The notes beneath the pieces were generated by a model. That model was not told the DNA's origin. It worked only from the letters and a program-made list of their open reading frames with translations, and did no database searches. From Paraburkholderia caribensis (lineage in GTDB: Bacteria; Pseudomonadota; Gammaproteobacteria; Burkholderiales; Burkholderiaceae): 64,000 bases of DNA. The stretch is from positions 310,001 to 374,000 of the forward strand of contig NZ_CP026104.1 of the NCBI RefSeq assembly GCF_002902945.1, written 5' to 3'. Positions within the stretch are counted from its first letter, which is position 1. Every line of letters begins with the position of its first letter. Positions 36,264-45,586 of the stretch are shown piece after piece. The position numbers and the translations under genes are program-made.

Positions 36264-37169
36264 TCAGTACCTTGCGTGCGCTTCTGCGGCCTGTGCACTC
36301 AACCATGCGACGAACGCAGCCGCATTGGGGTTAACGATGCTGTGCGGGGAGTAGACGAGATAGAACGCCTCACTGGTTGGAAGCCGACGCTTCAGTGGGG
36401 CGATAAGTTGTCCGGAGATCAGCATGTGCTCGACGAGCGACGAACGCGCGAGTGCGACACCCTGGCCAAGTTCAGCCGCCTTGAGTGCGGAGATAAGCGT
36501 GTCGAATTGCATACCCTTCGACGAATCGACCTTCGAAGCACCAGCCTTTTTTAGCCAGTATCCCCAGCCCTCTTCGTAGCCGAGCACGTGGAGCAGTTCG
36601 TGATGCGCGAGATCCTTGGGCGTAGACAGAGGCGCTTTTGGAGAAGGCAAGCCGGGCGCGCAGACGGGCAGCAGCGTATCCCACGTCAGTCGCTCCGCAC
36701 GCAGGCCAGTCCATTTCCCGTGGCCGTAGCGGATCTCCAGATCGGCTTCGACATCGGTTACGCTGCTGTCGCCTCCCCAGATATTGCTGGTGATGCGCAG
36801 ATTAACGTCTGGATACCGCTTCCGGAAATCGGGCAGCCGCCATGAGAGCCAGTGCGTGAAAAACACAAGACTCACGCGCACGGTCAGCATTTTCAGGTGT
36901 CCTTGCCCGAAGATCTCGTCCGTGGCAGCAGCAAGTCGCTCGATCGCTTCATGGACAACTGGCAGATACGCAAGCCCGGCCTCGGTCAACTCGATGCCGC
37001 GCGGCAGGCGCTTGAACAACGCTGTTCCAAGCTGAGATTCGAGTCCCTTCACCTGCTGGCTAACGGCCGCCTGGGTAAGGCTCAGCTCGGTCGCGGCATG
37101 TGTGAAACTGAGGTGCCGGGCCGATGATTCGAAAGCACGTAACCAATTGAGCGGCGGGAGTCGTTTCAT
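36264..37169 (-). CDS. LysR-family regulator (GcvA-like)
   Basis: This 301-residue protein begins MKRLPPLNWLRAFESSARHLSFTHAATELSLTQAAVSQQVKGLE, the HTH of the GcvA-like LysR group, and has an effector domain from about 95 (TVRVSLVFFTHWLSWRLPDF). It is on the same strand as, and upstream of, the CoA-transferase and importer genes, and probably regulates them. No palindrome was seen in the short gap upstream. Confidence 0.93.
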   Translation of the reverse strand: MKRLPPLNWLRAFESSARHLSFTHAATELSLTQAAVSQQVKGLESQLGTALFKRLPRGIELTEAGLAYLPVVHEAIERLAAATDEIFGQGHLKMLTVRVSLVFFTHWLSWRLPDFRKRYPDVNLRITSNIWGGDSSVTDVEADLEIRYGHGKWTGLRAERLTWDTLLPVCAPGLPSPKAPLSTPKDLAHHELLHVLGYEEGWGYWLKKAGASKVDSSKGMQFDTLISALKAAELGQGVALARSSLVEHMLISGQLIAPLKRRLPTSEAFYLVYSPHSIVNPNAAAFVAWLSAQAAEAHARY

Positions 37170-37473
37170 CTTGAGAATAATTTAGCGGATCGGGCGGACA
37201 ATTGGGGATTCTCGCATTCTATTGCGCCGATTCATTCTGAGTCACCCGTCGGCGAGGTGCGTCTTCAACATTGCACCCTCATCCTCACCGGCTGGTCCCG
37301 AACTCTCAACGGACACATTTCCAGGATCCGCCAGGGACCGGAATTGGCCCAGACTGTGTCGAAACGGGCGGCCACAAGAAATAACGAAACCGGTCTCATC
37401 GGACGTTGCAGCTTTTCGATTGCGACAAGCCGAACGAAACCCGGCGAACAGATTGCAAAGGTTCAACAACCCC

Positions 37474-37494
37474 ATGCGGGCATCACGCCCGCAT
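37474..37494 (-). terminator. Hairpin at the end of the IS1182 transposase gene
   Basis: ATGCGGGC-ATCAC-GCCCGCAT is a perfect 8-bp stem overlapping the end of the transposase. On the minus strand it is followed by GGGGTTGTT. Likely an intrinsic terminator of the element. Confidence 0.6.
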
Positions 37495-38922
37495 TGCTGT
37501 CATAAGCGTTTCTGAACCGAGTAACCGGATCACTCGCTTCATGTTGTACGCCAGCACGTGCAAGCTCATTTCAGTGCTCACTCGTTCGATGGTCCGCGTG
37601 AGGAAATGAGTGGCCCCCATCCATGCCTTAATCGTGCCGAAGGGATGCTCGACTGTCTCTCGCCGGGTACGCATTATCTCAGGAGCATGATCAAGTCGCG
37701 CCTGCATTTCCTCAACAAGGGTCTCGTGCTCCCAGCGGGTCATACGCCGCTCAGTGCCCGGCGTACATTTCTCTTTTAACGAGCACTGCTGGCAATTCGA
37801 ACTCCAATACTTGCCGAGCTTCAGAGCACGCTCTATGGTCCAGCATCGCCAGATGAGCCGCTCACCGGCCGGACACCGATATTCGTTCGTTTCCGGGTTG
37901 TAAATAAAATCATCCCTGCTGAAACGGCCATGCGCCGTGGCGGTTGATGTCACCGTCTTTGCCACGAATACGGTGATGCCAGCTTCGTGGCATGCAAGTA
38001 TCTCTTCGCTCTTGTAGTAGCCTCGATCCGCGATCGCAGTGAGTTTGCCTACACCCATTTCCGTTCGGGCAAGCTTCGCCATCGACGTCAGTTGATCACG
38101 ATCAATGCCGTTGTTAGTTACCTCGTGCGCGACGATCAAATGGTGCTTCGTATCCACTGCCGTCTGGACGTTGTAGCCAACAACTCCGGTCCCACGCGTC
38201 TTCATTGAACGCGCGTCCGGGTCGGTAAGCGAAACCTGCTTGTCAGGTGTCGCGTTCAGTCGCACCTCGATCTCCTTGAGGCTTCGCATCTGCTCCTTCA
38301 AGGCCGCAATCTTGTCTTGCAGTCGCTCTGTCCTGACCTTCGCGACTGCCGGCTCCTGACGATCCGCTGTGTCCATTGCCTCGAGATAGCGAGCGATACT
38401 TGACTCGATGTCGCGCATGCGTCGTTCAAGCTTCGCGCTCGTGAAGTTACGGTCGCGGTGGTTCACCGCCTTGAACTTGCTGCCGTCAATCGCAACGATC
38501 GCTTCGGCGAAGAGGTCCAGACGCTGGCACAGCACGACGAACTGACGGCAGACGCTACGGATCGCTTTGCCGTTGTCTTTACGGAACCGCGCAATGGTCT
38601 TGAAGTCTGGTGCCAGGCGGCCCGTAAGCCACATGAGTTCGACGTTGCGCTGAGCCTCGCGTTCAAGGCGGCGGCTCGACTGAATACGATTCAGGTACCC
38701 GTAGATATAGATCTTGAGCATCACCTCGGGGTGATACGACGGCCGACCAGTCAACGCTGGTTCGACGCCTTCAAACCCAAGCTTACGAAGATCAAGCTCA
38801 TCGACAAAGACATCAACTACGCGCACGGGATTGGTGTCCGTCACGTAGTCATCGAGCGCTTCAGGAAGGAGAGAGCTTTGTGTACGATTGTCGCCTTGAA
38901 CCAACCGTTTCATGTTGCTCAT
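37483..38922 (-). CDS. IS1182-family transposase, intact
   Basis: This 479-residue DDE transposase has an N-terminal domain (SSLLPEALDDYV, GRPSYHPEVMLKIYIYGYLN, LEREAQRNVELMWLTG), then the catalytic core: VAIDGSKFKA (Asp), AIADRGYY (Asp) and TVEHPFGTIKAWMG (Glu), with the cysteine-rich CQQCSLKEKC between the last two. It lies within matched terminal repeats and looks functional. It shares family but only moderate identity with the truncated copy at 7218. Confidence 0.95.
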   Translation of the reverse strand: MSNMKRLVQGDNRTQSSLLPEALDDYVTDTNPVRVVDVFVDELDLRKLGFEGVEPALTGRPSYHPEVMLKIYIYGYLNRIQSSRRLEREAQRNVELMWLTGRLAPDFKTIARFRKDNGKAIRSVCRQFVVLCQRLDLFAEAIVAIDGSKFKAVNHRDRNFTSAKLERRMRDIESSIARYLEAMDTADRQEPAVAKVRTERLQDKIAALKEQMRSLKEIEVRLNATPDKQVSLTDPDARSMKTRGTGVVGYNVQTAVDTKHHLIVAHEVTNNGIDRDQLTSMAKLARTEMGVGKLTAIADRGYYKSEEILACHEAGITVFVAKTVTSTATAHGRFSRDDFIYNPETNEYRCPAGERLIWRCWTIERALKLGKYWSSNCQQCSLKEKCTPGTERRMTRWEHETLVEEMQARLDHAPEIMRTRRETVEHPFGTIKAWMGATHFLTRTIERVSTEMSLHVLAYNMKRVIRLLGSETLMTAMRA

Positions 38923-39081
38923 CCTCGCTTTCGGATGGCAAATTTTAACGCATCCAAAATGCGTTTTGACACAATCCGGGCCGATCCCGGCAGTTCGAAG
39001 CTCGCCGATGATCGAGCGGCGCCGGGCCGCCCCCCGACTTCCGTAGCCGCCCCTCTCCGGCCATGCTCGCTCGAAACGTCA

Positions 39082-39114
39082 GGACGGCCGCTTTTAAAGG
39101 TACAGCGGCCGTCC
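39082..39114 (-). terminator. Hairpin downstream of the exported hypothetical gene
   Basis: GGACGGCCGC and GCGGCCGTCC form a perfect 10-bp stem around a 13-base loop, 107 bp past the gene at 39222. It could terminate transcription from either side. Confidence 0.5.
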
Positions 39115-39221
39115 CCAAAGTCGCGTCAGCATCTTGTGCCTGATTCACTCGTGCGGGTTGCGCTTCACTTCGCCAGCCCCAAGCCCTGAAGCACAATTAA
39201 ACAAGCCGCCTCACCAGGTTT

Positions 39222-39860
39222 TCAATTGCCGCTGCTAAAGAGATTCTCGCAGCCGTCGCTTCTGACCACCCGCTTTCCTGTCTGCAGATCCCAAACTCCC
39301 GGGTGCGAGTAGATCGCGCAGTCCATCGAGCCGTCCGCGCTGACGTATCGGCCGTCCTCAGAGATCCGGCCGGGAGCCGACTCCGAATAACCGAACCCTT
39401 CTTCCTGCAGTTTGCTCATGCTCTTACCCCGGGTGTACTCGCCCGGAAAATTCCCGATCGGCCGGTTGCTGCCGAGTTTGGAAACGGTCGCTGCGTAGCT
39501 GATTGTGCCTGCTGTCACCACGTCGAGCGAAAGATAGAGCTTCTTCCGGAGATTGACGTCCACCACAAAGCCTACGTGTGGGGGAATGCTTGATGGCGAC
39601 GCCTTTCCGTCTGTGCATTGCTGCACATCGGCAACAGCGACGTAGTCGGTATTGTTCAGCAGAACCACCTGCTGGTTCCAGTTGAACTTCGGATCGACGT
39701 CCTTGAGCTTGCGCGCGAGCACGCACTGCCTGCTCGCGCCGTCACTTCGTTTGAGCGCGATCGAGTTATTCGAGGCGTCGTACTGCACGGAAGCGAAATC
39801 GTCGGCATGCGCTGCCGTCCCAAGCGTGAGCATCAATGTAACCAGAATCCCTTTTCTCAA
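39222..39860 (-). CDS. Exported hypothetical protein
   Basis: This 212-residue protein of unknown family has a signal peptide (MRKGILVTLMLTLGTAAHADD) and later conserved-looking segments ALKRSDGASRQCVLARKL, GFVVDVNLRKKLYLSLDVVT and DGSMDCAIYSHPGVWDLQTG. Four cysteines could form disulfides in the periplasm. The start is TTG at 39860, supported by GGAGG 7 bp upstream and a TTGA overlap with the stop of the preceding open frame. No function is recognised. Confidence 0.75.
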   Translation of the reverse strand: MRKGILVTLMLTLGTAAHADDFASVQYDASNNSIALKRSDGASRQCVLARKLKDVDPKFNWNQQVVLLNNTDYVAVADVQQCTDGKASPSSIPPHVGFVVDVNLRKKLYLSLDVVTAGTISYAATVSKLGSNRPIGNFPGEYTRGKSMSKLQEEGFGYSESAPGRISEDGRYVSADGSMDCAIYSHPGVWDLQTGKRVVRSDGCENLFSSGN

Positions 39861-40117
39861 TTGAGCACCTCCAATGCGTACATTGTTTCCTCATAGCGTC
39901 GGAGTTCGTCGATATGCCCACCATTGATTGCATACGTCACTGCAGAGGATATCTGTTTGGCCGCAGCATTTTGCTCGGGGGTGACGGGCAACTTTCCGCT
40001 GCCCGCGTCGATCTCCGGTTTCACATTCGGTCGCTTGAACGTAATGTAGAACCCACCGCCGTCGATACAGTTGTATGGATTCGCGATAATCCGGTCCGGA
40101 TCGTTGATGGGCGCGGG
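39857..40117 (-). pseudogene. C-terminal fragment of an unknown gene, coupled to the exported protein
   Basis: An open frame of 86 residues with no start codon at its left edge reads PAPINDPDRIIANPYNC, IDGGGFYITFKRPNVKPEID and ends RRYEETMYALEVLN. It stops at TGA 39857-39859, overlapping the TTG of the next gene, so the two were an operon. At its 5' end it joins directly to chemoreceptor sequence in another frame, showing that its N-terminus was lost in a recombination. The family is not recognised. Confidence 0.6.
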
Positions 40118-40118
40118 C

Positions 40119-40840
40119 CGGCGGCGTTCAGAGCCAGAGTATTGGTTCGGAATGCTATCCCTTCAATGACTCCAATCATCTCGGAGATCTTGCTCGAACT
40201 CGCGTGTATCTTTCCCATTGTCGCAACCATGTCATGAACGACGCCACCCCCTCTCTCAGCAGTTCTCGTTGCCTCGAATACCTCCTCCTTCCCCCATCGC
40301 GCATTGTTCGCGCTCTGTTTCACGGTTTCTGTCAATTGCGTCATGCTCGACGCCGTCTCCTGCAGCGACGCAGCCTGCGCTTCGGTACGCGCTGAAATAT
40401 CAACATTTCCAGATACGAATTCTCGCGTAGGCTTTGAAACCGTGTCAGCAGACACGCGAACGGCGTAGACCGTCTCTTGGACCCGCGTTATTAACGCATC
40501 GAACGCAATTGCCGCACGCCCAAATTCATCCATGCGCGAACGCGATGACCGCTTAGATAAGTCAAGTGTCTCTGCGATATCCTCAAGCTTCTTGCCCATC
40601 CGATTCAGTCCTCCACATTACGACTGCATTGAGATGCGCACCGCAGTAGATCGAAACGATGCAGCCCATCGTTGATAGAAGAGCCATGCCCATCGATACC
40701 GTCCGGTACACTGGTAACCTGGCTACATCCCATTGAAGAAGTGTGATCAGATTCCATACTCCTGAGACGAGCAGGAACGCGCCGATCACCCCGAAAGCGC
40801 CGACTAATTTGAATCTGATCGTGAGAACCCGTGTCTTCAA
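40119..40840 (-). pseudogene. Methyl-accepting chemotaxis protein remnant, frameshifted and 3'-deleted
   Basis: From 40840 the frame encodes an N-terminal membrane segment (FKLVGAFGVIGAFLLVSGVW) and a second one (VSMGMALLSTMGCIVSIYCG). Near 40610 a one-base shift moves the reading to LNRMGKKLEDIAETLDL and the signalling helix ARTEAQAASLQETASSMTQL, ending at IAFRTNTLALNAA. The highly conserved hairpin tip and the second methylation helix that should follow are missing: the sequence jumps to the unrelated fragment at 40117. The gene is therefore doubly broken. Confidence 0.85.
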
Positions 40841-41037
40841 CTTTCTTCCTTACTGGCTCGCGACATAAACCCTGAACAGGGTCCAGTAATGCGAGCACCG
40901 TATATCTACCTGTGCTGCGCGCAGATCACTCTCCCTTCCTTGATGTGCACGCAGTTCCAACGGTGTCGCTCCGCAAGTCGATTCGACATACTTCGTGCGT
41001 AGCACCTCTCCAAAGAAGCAGGAGGAACGAAGCGAGG

Positions 41038-42123
41038 TTAAAAACGCTGCTGCATGCCCACCATGACGCCCATCTGGCTCTTGCCAGTACCAACCGAACC
41101 TCCTGCCGAAACCGGGACGGCTGAAGACGGACTGTTAAATATATACCCAGCAGATGAATAGACTGAGGTTCGCTTTGAAAGGAAGTAGCTTACGCGGCCG
41201 ACCAGCAACGTCGCATCTGATCGGGTGCGCAATATGTATCGGACTGCCTGTGCATCGACCGCTAACGCGGGCGTCAGCAGATAGGTACCCCCTGCGAAGA
41301 AAATATCTGACTGGCTATGAGTGGTGCTGGACGTGTTTCGTCTGATCCATCCCACTCCAAACTTCAGGTTTCCGTATTTCGCGTATCCGTCAACGATAGT
41401 CCGCGTGTCGGTATCTGCGCTGCTGGAGAGTGGCGCGGATGCTCCCATACCTCCACGCATGACGTCATAGGATGCCGTAACCCCAAAATTGTCCGACGCA
41501 TATGCGAGCATAGCGGTGTATTGCCGGCAGGCGACGAAGTCCCCGGGGACTTGACCCGCACAATTGGTTGCCGAAGCTCCTGCTGGGCCTGCGGCGTCAC
41601 GACCGAAACTATATGTGCCACCGAGGGTAAAGCCACGCCACTTTCCCATGTATCCAATGGCGTTGTCGCTTCGTGCATTTGGCAAGTATGTGTCAAAAAC
41701 TGCTAGTGAATGATTCGATGGTCCTATGACATCCGCGTCGGTCAGCGCGTACAACGTCATGTTCATTTGCCGGCCCAGCGTCAAACTCCCAAACTTGCTG
41801 TCAATCCCTACATTTGCTGCGCGCCCGAAGATTCTGCCGCCATAACCTAACGCGCCGTTGTTAACTCCAAATCCGTTTTCGAGCACAAAGAACGCTCTAT
41901 ACCCACCGCCCAGATCCTCCACCCCCTTCAGACCAAAACGCGATGGCAACTTGCCCGACAAACTCGGCATTCCAACGACGGATCCACCCGTAGCTGTTGC
42001 GTTGTTGTAGTACTGAATTCCCGTGTCGACGATGCCGTATAAGGTAACGTTGCTCTGCGCATGTGCGTTTCCCGCCAACACAGCTGAGATCGATAAAAAA
42101 CCTAAACTCCATCTCGCTTTCAT
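41038..42123 (-). CDS. Outer-membrane porin (Burkholderia/Neisseria type)
   Basis: This 361-residue trimeric-type porin has a signal peptide (MKARWSLGFLSISAVLAGNAHA), the first strand SNVTLYGIVDTGIQYYNN, the FVLENGFGVNNG and GRQMNMTLYALTD segments, and an aromatic C-terminus (MVGMQQRF) needed for Bam insertion. The ATG at 42123 is chosen over the TTG at 42135 because GGAG lies 6 bp upstream. It is the last gene of the Rieske-oxygenase unit, after a 230-bp AT-rich gap that may hold its own promoter. It probably passes small aromatic acids. Confidence 0.93.
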   Translation of the reverse strand: MKARWSLGFLSISAVLAGNAHAQSNVTLYGIVDTGIQYYNNATATGGSVVGMPSLSGKLPSRFGLKGVEDLGGGYRAFFVLENGFGVNNGALGYGGRIFGRAANVGIDSKFGSLTLGRQMNMTLYALTDADVIGPSNHSLAVFDTYLPNARSDNAIGYMGKWRGFTLGGTYSFGRDAAGPAGASATNCAGQVPGDFVACRQYTAMLAYASDNFGVTASYDVMRGGMGASAPLSSSADTDTRTIVDGYAKYGNLKFGVGWIRRNTSSTTHSQSDIFFAGGTYLLTPALAVDAQAVRYILRTRSDATLLVGRVSYFLSKRTSVYSSAGYIFNSPSSAVPVSAGGSVGTGKSQMGVMVGMQQRF

Positions 42124-42353
42124 GAAAGTCTCCAAACCATGTAGTAATGCTTATCAATATTTAATTTTTTATTTTTAAAAACTATCCGACTACTCGCTCC
42201 CATGTCATTCGCGGCTTGATCCAGACAAAATCTGTCTTTCCTTTTTTGCAGTTGACCAAACTGGTCGCCTCGTCATATTCATGCGAAGCTCCGATAACAG
42301 AGGGCATGTACGGTTAGCAGTGGGCAATACTGCAAGGGTAAGATCTCCTGTCA

Positions 42354-43994
42354 TCACACACGCGCCGCAACCGCAGTGCTATCGAGATTCGGTGAAGAGC
42401 GGGCCTGTCCCATCATTACATCGACCCCTCGATCGGCAACGGCCATTACCGTTGCATTGGTATTTGAACTGATGATATGCGGCATCATTGAAGCATCAAA
42501 TACTCGCAGCCCCGTTACTCCTTTGACTTTCAGATCTGGAGTTAAAACCGACATTGGATCACCATCGCGCCCCATTCTGCATGTCCCTACGGGATGGTAG
42601 TTGGAGTCAGTGGTTCGCTTCAGGTAGTCAAGTAGTTCATCGTCTGACTGAACGCTCAGCCCCGGCCCTACTTCTTCATTTATGATCGACGCAAGTGGCT
42701 CCGTTGATGCCAGACGACGCAGATACCGGATTGCTCCAATGAGCCGATCCCTATCCGACACGTCCTGTAGCCAGTTGGGACTAACGACTGTGTCATCCGA
42801 CGGCATGGAAGACTTGAGGCGCACTGTGCCGCGAGAACGCGGTCGTACGAGGTTAGCCATTAGGGTCATGCCGTACGTCGGCTTCGGACCTTGCGGATCA
42901 GGCCACATTACCCCCACGCAATATAGTTGCAGGTCCGGCTCTCCATCCGGTTCGACAAGATTGACGAATGCCATCGTCTCGGCGCCATTTGACGCGATGG
43001 GCCCATTACGGAAAGCGGCGTACTGGAGAGCATTGCGTAGCGCCCGAAACCCACGATCTTCACCAAAGTATCCGTATTGACCGTGCGTGCTCATCGAAAC
43101 TACCGCGACGTTGTGGTCTTGCAGGTTCTCACCAACACCAGGTGAATCGACTCGCACATTCAGTCCATGCTCCCTCAAATGTTCCGCTGGCCCAATGCCG
43201 GATAACATCAGAAGTTTCGGGGTCGCAAAAGCCCCCGCACACAGAATCACTTCACCTGATGCTCGCGCCTGTACCAGCTTCCCCCGTATCCGATATTCAA
43301 CACCTACCGCGAGATCGCCCTCGAACAGAACTCGCTCGACCTGTGCTCCTGTTATCAGAGACAGTTTTGGGTTATCCAATACAGGATTAAGAAATGCATC
43401 GGCGGCGCTGCATCGTTGCCCGTTATAAGTTGTCGTTTGCATGTAGCCGACGCCACGCAAACTCCCGGCATTGAAGTCCGGTGAGAACGGTACCCCTTGA
43501 CGCTGCATGGCACGAACAAAACGGTCGGCCACTTCTACGGTGTAGAGGGAGTCTGAAACTTTCAGCGGTCCATCAGATCCGTGGGCTACATTGTCGAACC
43601 GCTGATTTCCTTCCTGCTTCTTGAAATATGGAAGCAACCCATGCCAGCTCCACCCCGAATCGCCTGTCGCAGTGAACCAACGCTCGTAGTCGGCGCGCGA
43701 TCCCCTTGTATACGCCATAGCATTCACCGAGCTGCCTCCGCCAACGACATTCCCTTGGGGAATCGTGACCGTGCGTCCGTCTAATGACGGCTGACTCGAT
43801 GAGACATAGCGCTTTATGAACGGACTTCCGCCAAAGAGCATTTTGAATGTTCCGGCAGGCATGCGAATCAAAGCGCTCTTCGCGGGTGGACCGGTTTCTA
43901 TCAGAAGCACTCTTGCCTGGTGTTCGCGAACGAGCCGGCTCGCCGTCACACAACCCGCGCTGCCGGCGCCAACCACTATGTAGTCGTAGTCCAT
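42354..43994 (-). CDS. GMC-family alcohol dehydrogenase/oxidase
   Basis: This 546-residue FAD enzyme has DYDYIVVGAGSAGCVTASRL at the N-terminus, the GGGSSVNAMAYTRGS signature, LCAGAFATPKLLMLSGIGPA, the active-site His in SNYHPVGTCRMG and Asn in SSNTNATVMAVAD. It starts 4 bp after the aldehyde dehydrogenase stop, so the pair is coupled: alcohol to aldehyde to acid. In this island it probably oxidises a hydroxymethyl side chain of an aromatic or a chain alcohol; the substrate is not shown. Confidence 0.93.
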   Translation of the reverse strand: MDYDYIVVGAGSAGCVTASRLVREHQARVLLIETGPPAKSALIRMPAGTFKMLFGGSPFIKRYVSSSQPSLDGRTVTIPQGNVVGGGSSVNAMAYTRGSRADYERWFTATGDSGWSWHGLLPYFKKQEGNQRFDNVAHGSDGPLKVSDSLYTVEVADRFVRAMQRQGVPFSPDFNAGSLRGVGYMQTTTYNGQRCSAADAFLNPVLDNPKLSLITGAQVERVLFEGDLAVGVEYRIRGKLVQARASGEVILCAGAFATPKLLMLSGIGPAEHLREHGLNVRVDSPGVGENLQDHNVAVVSMSTHGQYGYFGEDRGFRALRNALQYAAFRNGPIASNGAETMAFVNLVEPDGEPDLQLYCVGVMWPDPQGPKPTYGMTLMANLVRPRSRGTVRLKSSMPSDDTVVSPNWLQDVSDRDRLIGAIRYLRRLASTEPLASIINEEVGPGLSVQSDDELLDYLKRTTDSNYHPVGTCRMGRDGDPMSVLTPDLKVKGVTGLRVFDASMMPHIISSNTNATVMAVADRGVDVMMGQARSSPNLDSTAVAARV

Positions 43995-43998
43995 TGCT

Positions 43999-45495
43999 CT
44001 ATACCTGTTTCGCGGACTGCAATTCAGACGGCATGTAGATTGCCTGATCCTCAAGGAACGCGCTCAGTCCTTCTGGACCGCCCTCGCGGCCGATTCCCGA
44101 CTGCTTGAACCCGCCGAACGGAACGTTCGGTGACATTTCCAGACCGTTTACCGAGACGTTTCCCGCTCTAATGCGTCGCGCAACGTCGTAACCGCGCTCG
44201 ACATCATTCGTGAAAACACTACCGCTCAATCCGAAGTCCGTGTCGTTCGCAATTGCAATGGCCTGGTTCACATCGTCGTACGCCATTACGGCGACCACCG
44301 GTCCAAATATCTCTTCCCGGGCGATGGTCATCGCGGGTGTCACGCCAGAAAAAACGGTTGGCTCAATGAAAAAGCCCACGTCCCGGTGATCACCGGCTGT
44401 TCCTCCTGTCGTGATCTGTGCCCCGTCACTAAGTCCCACATCGATGTAGCGAAGAACGCGCTCGAACTGGCGTCTGTTGGCAAGCGGCCCGATCTGTGTG
44501 GTTGCCTCCCACGGGTCACCTACTTTGAGCGCCGCGATCGCCGCGCTGTAAGCCTCGACGAATTCCCGTTCGCGACTGCGTGGAACCAGAATTCGAGTTT
44601 GTGCAAAGCAGATCTGCCCAGAAAAGGGCATTGTGAACGGAGCCAGCGCTGCCAACGTTGACTCAAGGCCCGCATCTTCGAGAACAATCGCTGCGGACTT
44701 CCCTCCGAGCTCAAGTGTGACGCGGGCAGTTCGTTCCGCGCAGCTCTTGGCAATGATCTTCCCGGTCGCAGTACTCCCGGTAAAGCTGATTTTGTCGACT
44801 TCGCTTTTAGCTACCAGATACGCGCCGCAATCAGCGTCTGCGGTGATTACATTCAAGACGCCAGGGGGTAGACCCGCTTCGTGTGCGCACTCCGCCACGA
44901 CCAATGCATCAAGTGGAGTTTCGGGAGGGGCCTTGACGACCACAGTACATCCGGCGGCGAGCGCCGCTCCGAGCTTGTATGCCAAAATCGGGAGTTGCGC
45001 GTTCCACGGCGCAATCAGCCCGGTGACACCGACCGGTTGACGAACTATCCTTGCGTGCCCTCCTCGTGTGGACCTGCGTTCTTCGAACGCGAAGCTTGTC
45101 GACAACTCTGCATAGTAGTCGAGCATAGCCGTCGCCGTGGGTGTGAACATGTTCGCAAACCACAGCGGCGCGCCGACTTCTGCGGTCCACAACCGTGAAA
45201 GCAATGGAAGACGCGACGCGATGGCAGTCGACATTCGGCGTAGATAGACCGAACGTTCCTCCGCAGACATTCGGGGCCACGGCCCCGTGTCAAAAGCCTT
45301 TCGCGCCGCCAGTACCGCCGCGTCTACGTCCCGGTGATTAGCGAGCGGAACAGAAAGGAAAGGCTGCTCTGTTGTCGGCGAGACAATCGACACTGTCCCG
45401 GTCGAATTCGGCAAAACCCAATCCCCTCGGATGTAGAACCTCGACCGTACGTTCTCATTCAGCTCACTTTGCGGATCAAACGGCGAAGTGGTCAT
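43999..45495 (-). CDS. Aldehyde dehydrogenase
   Basis: This 498-residue NAD(P)-dependent aldehyde dehydrogenase has the cofactor segment FTGSTATGKIIAKSCAERT, the general-base Glu in TLELGGKSAAIVLE and the catalytic Cys in FSGQICFAQTRILVP; the C-terminus has EMSPNVPFGGFKQSGIGREGG. AGGAGA precedes the ATG. It is directly followed by the GMC enzyme, so it likely takes that enzyme's aldehyde product to the carboxylic acid before ring attack. Confidence 0.95.
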   Translation of the reverse strand: MTTSPFDPQSELNENVRSRFYIRGDWVLPNSTGTVSIVSPTTEQPFLSVPLANHRDVDAAVLAARKAFDTGPWPRMSAEERSVYLRRMSTAIASRLPLLSRLWTAEVGAPLWFANMFTPTATAMLDYYAELSTSFAFEERRSTRGGHARIVRQPVGVTGLIAPWNAQLPILAYKLGAALAAGCTVVVKAPPETPLDALVVAECAHEAGLPPGVLNVITADADCGAYLVAKSEVDKISFTGSTATGKIIAKSCAERTARVTLELGGKSAAIVLEDAGLESTLAALAPFTMPFSGQICFAQTRILVPRSREREFVEAYSAAIAALKVGDPWEATTQIGPLANRRQFERVLRYIDVGLSDGAQITTGGTAGDHRDVGFFIEPTVFSGVTPAMTIAREEIFGPVVAVMAYDDVNQAIAIANDTDFGLSGSVFTNDVERGYDVARRIRAGNVSVNGLEMSPNVPFGGFKQSGIGREGGPEGLSAFLEDQAIYMPSELQSAKQV

Positions 45496-45586
45496 GGATT
45501 CTCCTGGAATATAGCCCTACCTGTATCGAAATCTGCGTGATGGGCGTTTTTGTATCTGAGACAATCTTCGTGTGTAGATCTATGGC

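Larger units (their letters stand above)
37341..38988 (-). mobile_element. Complete IS1182-family insertion sequence
   Basis: One long transposase gene is flanked by matching terminal inverted repeats: inward from the left, GGCCCAGACTGTGTCGAAAC (about 37346-37365); inward from the right on the other strand, GGCCCGGATTGTGTCAAAAC (about 38964-38983). Total length is about 1.65 kb, normal for the family. No target duplication could be fixed by eye. Confidence 0.85.
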
